From Bacteroidota bacterium (GTDB lineage Bacteria; Bacteroidota; Bacteroidia; Bacteroidales; VadinHA17), in assembly GCA_016718875.1 (NCBI GenBank), contig JADKBL010000029.1:1-18246 (forward strand): 18,246 nucleotides of DNA. The letters are read 5' to 3'. The translations under genes and the position numbers were made by a program. The notes beneath the pieces were generated by a model. The model had not been told where the DNA came from. It did no database searches and saw nothing but the letters and a program-made list of their open reading frames with translations. Shown in pieces: positions 14,991 to 18,246 of this stretch (positions within the stretch are counted from its first letter, which is position 1; each line of letters starts with the position of its first letter).

Positions 14991-15133
14991 CTGATACGGC
15001 TTTTACTGGCAGTGGTCACAGCGAAGAAATTCAAAGAATTATGAAGGAAGAAAAGGAATAATTCCCACATTTGGGTTTTTAATCAAAACCTGATAACAAT
15101 CAAAGTGCAGAAAGCCTGAAAAGGAGAATAGAA
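14991..15133 (+). other. Short gap with a possible coding remnant
   Basis: Just after the VOC stop, another frame reads TDTAFTGSGHSEEIQRIMKE and ends at TAA near 15059. It has no start of its own and I do not recognise a family, so it may be the tail of a lost gene. AAAAGGAGA at 15119-15127 is a strong Shine-Dalgarno sequence for the next gene, unusual for Bacteroidota. Confidence 0.35.
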
Positions 15134-15736
15134 ATGGAAGAAAAGAATGATTTGAAAAGAGAATCTCCTTCAGACTCCACATCAATAAAAGTATCGGACG
15201 ATTCAAACTCAGGTGAGATCCTTGTTTTTACCTCCCTGTGTAATGTCTGTAAAGTCCAGAAAAAGGAACTTATAGACAAGTTTCAGGCACTACAGAAAAT
15301 TGATCTTGAATCAGGGGAAAAACCGATCTATCTGACTGGAGAAAAGAGATATAAAGGCTTTCTGATCGTGGCATTTGAGAATGGAAAAATCGGAAAGATC
15401 TCCATGGAGAGTTTTCAGACCGAGTACGCAAGGAAAAAACTCAAAAATGCTTTCAACAGCGAATCCCGGCTTGTCTTTATTGAACTCATTGAACATGATA
15501 TTGATCTGGTTGCCATGAGCAGCATTAAGAAGGTCGTTTTGTTCAACACCTCTCTGATCAATGCGGTGGGAAGCAGATCAACAAAAGGTGTTCAGGTTAT
15601 GAAACCGAAGGATGGCAGTTCGATGATAAAAGTTAAGCGGCTGGATAATACGAAACTAACTGATCCTGAATATTACCGTAAGAGTGACTCCCTTAATGCA
15701 ATCGGATTCTATTTGAAACCTGGTGATGAAATCTAA
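15134..15736 (+). CDS. Orphan C-terminal beta-propeller fragment of a GyrA/ParC-type topoisomerase subunit
   Basis: A 200-residue protein. Residues 1-27 are polar and unassigned. From about 28 it matches the last blades of the C-terminal DNA-wrapping domain of type IIA topoisomerase A subunits: EILVFTSLCNVCKV, YKGFLIVAFENGKIGKI, ARKKLKNAFN, DIDLVAMSSIKKVVLFNTS, GSRSTKGVQVM and a tail LTDPEYYRKSDSLNAIGFYL. In my recollection this resembles the version seen in clostridial GyrA more than ordinary Bacteroidota GyrA. No breakage-reunion domain, active-site Tyr or GyrA box is present, and the upstream frame is closed by a stop near 15079, so it cannot cleave DNA. It could be a relic or a free DNA-binding domain; a separately expressed GyrA C-terminal domain is known in Borrelia. 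The strong Shine-Dalgarno sequence suggests it is translated and perhaps acquired. Confidence 0.7.
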   Translation: MEEKNDLKRESPSDSTSIKVSDDSNSGEILVFTSLCNVCKVQKKELIDKFQALQKIDLESGEKPIYLTGEKRYKGFLIVAFENGKIGKISMESFQTEYARKKLKNAFNSESRLVFIELIEHDIDLVAMSSIKKVVLFNTSLINAVGSRSTKGVQVMKPKDGSSMIKVKRLDNTKLTDPEYYRKSDSLNAIGFYLKPGDEI

Positions 15737-15763
15737 TTCCTGTCGCACCCCCTTTGCTTAACC

Positions 15764-16708
15764 CTAAAAGTCACTTATGGGCGAAAATTTGTGAAAAAGA
15801 AACAAACGGGTTCGAATACCGATTGTAATTTCATGTGCCGTATTTTTTAACCCTACCGATTTGTTGGTAGGCAATTCAAAAATATAGCCAATACGAAACA
15901 TATTCCCCAGGCTAATTTTCATCATGGCACCGTAGGAGTGCAGGTTACGGGTAAACAAACCTAAGGTGTAACTGTTGTCAGCATTTAAGGCCACACCAAA
16001 ATCACTGCTAATGGGTGCACCGGCAGTGTAACGGGCCATCACAAAAGGTTTCAGTTTAATCCGATTTGTAAGGATGAACTGGTAAGACCCCAGACCATTG
16101 AACTGTCGACTATACAGAATAACTTCAGCATTACCATCCTTTTTTGCCTTTCCTTCCAGCAATTTTGGGACAGAAAAGCTCAGATAAAATTTATCAGAGG
16201 AGTAAATAATTCCTGCCCCAATACTCGGGGCCAGGGCACTGAGTTTGTTTTGAAATTTCGGATCACCCGGAATAATGGTAAGTTCATTGAAATCGCTTTT
16301 GTAGCTTACCACGCCCGCCTGCAGTCCGAAAGAAAGGCGGCTCGACATATTCAGGTCAACATGGTATGCGTAGGAGGCCATCACCTCCATAGTTTTGTTA
16401 ATGCCGATCTTATCCTGAAGTATTGTAAGGCCAAGCCCCATTTTATTTTCCATCATGGCGATATGGCCTGACGCAGACATGGTAACCGGGCTGCCATTAA
16501 AGTCTGCCCATTGTTTGCGATTGGTGGCTAATACCGAAAGATCGCGGGAAAATCCTGCATAGGCGGGATTGAAAATGAAAGGATTAAAAAGATATTGAGC
16601 AGACAGCGGGTCCTGCTGGGCATGACTTACCAGCGAGCATAGAACCAGCGCGAGGCAACCAATGATTTTGGTAAACGATGCACCTATATTAAAGAGAAGT
16701 GTTTTCAT
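15764..16708 (-). CDS. PorP/SprF family type IX secretion membrane protein
   Basis: A 314-residue outer-membrane protein. The signal peptide covers residues 1-30 (hydrophobic CLALVLCSLV, cleavage after SHA). The mature start QQDPLSAQYLFNPFIFNPAYAG is the PorP/SprF hallmark, followed by RKQWADFNGSPVTMSASGH. Alternating beta-strand patterns run to the end, which carries aromatic residues (LFLFHKFSPISDF). These proteins anchor or assist export of T9SS type B cargo encoded next to them, as SprF does for SprB. Here the start lies one base after the stop of the type B cargo gene (16710 onward), so the two are translationally close and surely co-transcribed. Intact. It converges with the gyrase-like fragment 28 bp away, with no clear terminator between. 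Confidence 0.92.
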   Translation of the reverse strand: MKTLLFNIGASFTKIIGCLALVLCSLVSHAQQDPLSAQYLFNPFIFNPAYAGFSRDLSVLATNRKQWADFNGSPVTMSASGHIAMMENKMGLGLTILQDKIGINKTMEVMASYAYHVDLNMSSRLSFGLQAGVVSYKSDFNELTIIPGDPKFQNKLSALAPSIGAGIIYSSDKFYLSFSVPKLLEGKAKKDGNAEVILYSRQFNGLGSYQFILTNRIKLKPFVMARYTAGAPISSDFGVALNADNSYTLGLFTRNLHSYGAMMKISLGNMFRIGYIFELPTNKSVGLKNTAHEITIGIRTRLFLFHKFSPISDF

Positions 16709-16709
16709 A

Positions 16710-17463
16710 TCATCGCATTAAGGTGATGAATCCCGTTAACGGTTTGTTACCAGACAATTCAATTTTATAGAAATATGTACCGGAAGGGAGTTCAGCACCG
16801 TTTTTACTCAACCCGGTAAATACACGGTCAATATTGTTGTAGTTTTCTATATCAAAAACCACATCGCCCCAGCGGTTAAAAATCATTACCCGGTTTTTTG
16901 AAGCGCCTTCCACAACATCAATGTATTTGATAAACAGGAAATCGTTAAATCCATCGCCATCTGGTGTCATACCATTATATACCTCCACAGCTCCTACTAC
17001 TTCAATATCGATTACCTGCTGTACACAAAGCCCGGACAGATCACACACCTCCAGCGTGATTCGGTCAGTGCCGGTAAATGGATTGCCTTTGTAATCGATT
17101 TGCAGGAAATAGGATGCATCTATGGTGGCGCGTGCACCCCGGCTTGTAAAACTATTGAGCACACTAAGTGTAGTGAAATCAATGTTATTATCCGGATCAC
17201 TTAAAAGATGTGTAAGGTCAACTTCAACTTTACCCTCAATTTGTGAAGCCAGCGGAGTTGAATTGATTGCCGGAGTAGAATTGGTTGGATTACTTCCGTT
17301 GCACGGGGGAGTAAGTACATTAACCACTACAGGATCGGAAGGCAGGCTTTGGCAGTTGGACCCTATTGTTTTCATGACAAGGAAGAATACACCGGTTTGA
17401 GTTACAGTTATTGTTTGGGTGGTGGCTCCGTTCGACCACAAATATTCAAAGCCATTCCGGACC
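16710..17463 (-). CDS. T9SS type B sorting (CHU_C) end of a large Ig-repeat surface protein
   Basis: The C-terminal part of a gene that continues past the right edge. The last about 90 residues are the gliding-motility C-terminal domain: NGMTPDGDGFNDFLFI, NRVMIFNRWGDVVFD, LPSGTYFYKIEL and GFITLMR. This domain sends proteins through the type IX system to the cell surface, using a PorP/SprF partner such as the one directly downstream. Before it lies a cadherin-like block (HLLSDPDNNIDFTTLSVLNS; DRITLEVCDLSGL). The ATG at 17441 is internal: the frame reads EYLWSNGATTQ across it back to about 17460, where one extra G in CCGGTCCGGAAT shifts the frame from the Ig-like unit upstream. So this is not a separate gene start. 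Confidence 0.85.
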
Positions 17464-17521
17464 GGTTAAATCAACGGACCCTGTTCCACAAATGGTAGTG
17501 TTGCCGGTAACAGTTATAACT

Positions 17522-17757
17522 GGTTTGGCTGGTTCCGGAACAGCCGTTAGGAAAAGGCATCAGAAGCCCCTTCACTCGCAGGTTCCGTCACTAACCTTCA
17601 GATTATAGTTTCCAGATTGTGACGCCAGTATTTGTTGTGTGGTATCGGAGAGGGCGGTTCCGTCTTTTGTCCAGATATATTGGGTAAAACCTGAAGGGGC
17701 AGATAAAAATACAACACTGCCTTTGCAGATGGATAATGATCCGGATGATTTTATAGA
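17522..17757 (-). repeat. Direct repeat copy 1 inside the surface-protein gene
   Basis: About 236 bp nearly identical to 18008-18243, offset by 486 bp at both ends of the match (162 codons). It encodes the Ig-like unit with the IWTKDGTALSD core and the VPEPAKP joint. Confidence 0.85.
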
Positions 17758-18007
17758 AGGTTTCGAGATGTTCACTACAACTGCTGTTACGCTGACTCGC
17801 GAACTTTCGCAATTCGTTTCCGGATCGAAAATGCTTACATAATAATTGCTTGAAGCGGTTAGCAGGGGAGTGGTATGGGATGGACCGGTAAATAAAAGAT
17901 TATTTAAAACAGGATCATCATACCAATGGTACAACTGAGCTCCCGTTGCACCTGTAGCGGTAAGGGTAACAGTACCTTCGTTGCATCGGCTTACATCCGG
18001 AGCAGCA

Positions 18008-18243
18008 GGTTTGGCTGGTTCCGGAACAGCAGTTAAGACAAAGGCATCAGAAGCTTCACTCTGGCAGGTTCCGTCGCTAACCTTCAGATTATAGTTTCCA
18101 GATTGTGACGCCAGTATTTGTTGTGTGGCATCGGAGAGGGCGGTTCCGTCTTTTGTCCAGATATATTGGTAAAACCTGAAGGGGCAGATAAAAATACAGC
18201 ACTGCGCACTGCAGATGGATAATGATCCGGATGGATTTATAAA
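18008..18243 (-). repeat. Direct repeat copy 2 inside the surface-protein gene
   Basis: The second copy of the 236-bp repeat; the window ends at its far side, so more copies may follow. Differences from copy 1 are scattered substitutions and small indels, including a missing G in ATATTGGTAAA and a changed segment near 18200-18212. Confidence 0.85.
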
Positions 18244-18246
18244 AAG

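Larger units (their letters stand above)
17464..18246 (-). pseudogene. Ig-like repeat region of the T9SS surface protein, frame-disrupted, runs off the right edge
   Basis: Followed across frames, this region encodes alternating Ig-like units. One has CNEGTVTLTATGATGAQLYHW with YYVSIFDPETNCES (about 17985-17780). One has SICKGSVVFLSAPSGF and IWTKDGTALSDTTQQIL, then SGNYNLKVSDGTC (about 17755-17575). A proline-rich joint reads LTAVPEPAKP. The second kind appears again at 18246-18008. Lesions relative to the other copy: a net +1 near 17575, -1 near 17553 and +1 near 17457, plus one base missing in the second copy near 18167. It belongs to the same gene as the sorting domain at 16710. Whether the lesions are biological or due to mis-assembly of the repeats cannot be decided here. 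Confidence 0.65.

Overview
The window looks like a piece of a Bacteroidota (Bacteroidetes) chromosome, most likely an environmental member. Support comes from parts of the type IX secretion system (a PorP/SprF membrane protein and a CHU_C/gliding-type C-terminal sorting domain), Ig-like and SwmB-like surface repeats, an RND exporter paired with a LolA-like protein, and several promoters with the TAnnTTTG -7 box typical of this phylum. No rRNA, tRNA, CRISPR array or transposase was seen.

Layout. Bases 1-1620 (minus) hold a surface protein with Ig-like and SwmB-like domains whose frame is broken repeatedly. Bases 1838-6152 (minus) hold an RND/MMPL exporter, a LolA-like periplasmic protein and a DUF5009/HGSNAT-type membrane acyltransferase, apparently one transcription unit led by a well-formed promoter at 6182-6212. 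Divergent from it is a lipoprotein with a family-10-like (GHL10) glycosidase barrel (6326-7903). Next come a DUF3754/TMEM143-like membrane protein (7934-9163, minus) and a PIF1-like helicase with HRDC and HTH tail domains (9315-11802, minus). The helicase is interrupted by one in-frame TAA and one frameshift at a homopolymer.

Bases 11889-13820 form a compact hipBA toxin-antitoxin module. It has a clean operator array over its promoter and imperfect direct repeats of about 60 bp on both sides. Bases 14098-15736 look like an accessory or transferred patch: a broken VOC/glyoxalase gene, an intact PhnB-like VOC gene, and an orphan C-terminal piece of a gyrase/topoisomerase IV A subunit with no catalytic part nearby. 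The window ends with a PorP/SprF gene (15764-16708, minus) directly behind a T9SS type B surface protein (16710 to the right edge) built from 162-residue (486-bp) repeats and also carrying frameshifts.

The working picture: envelope lipid/glycan handling on the left, a DNA-maintenance gene with a toxin-antitoxin module in the middle, and a secreted-adhesin/outer-membrane-anchor pair on the right. Most frame lesions lie in repetitive adhesin genes at both ends of the window, so sequence or assembly error at contig ends is a serious alternative to true gene decay there. The strongest leads are the hipBA operator array and its flanking repeats, and the orphan gyrase C-terminal domain.
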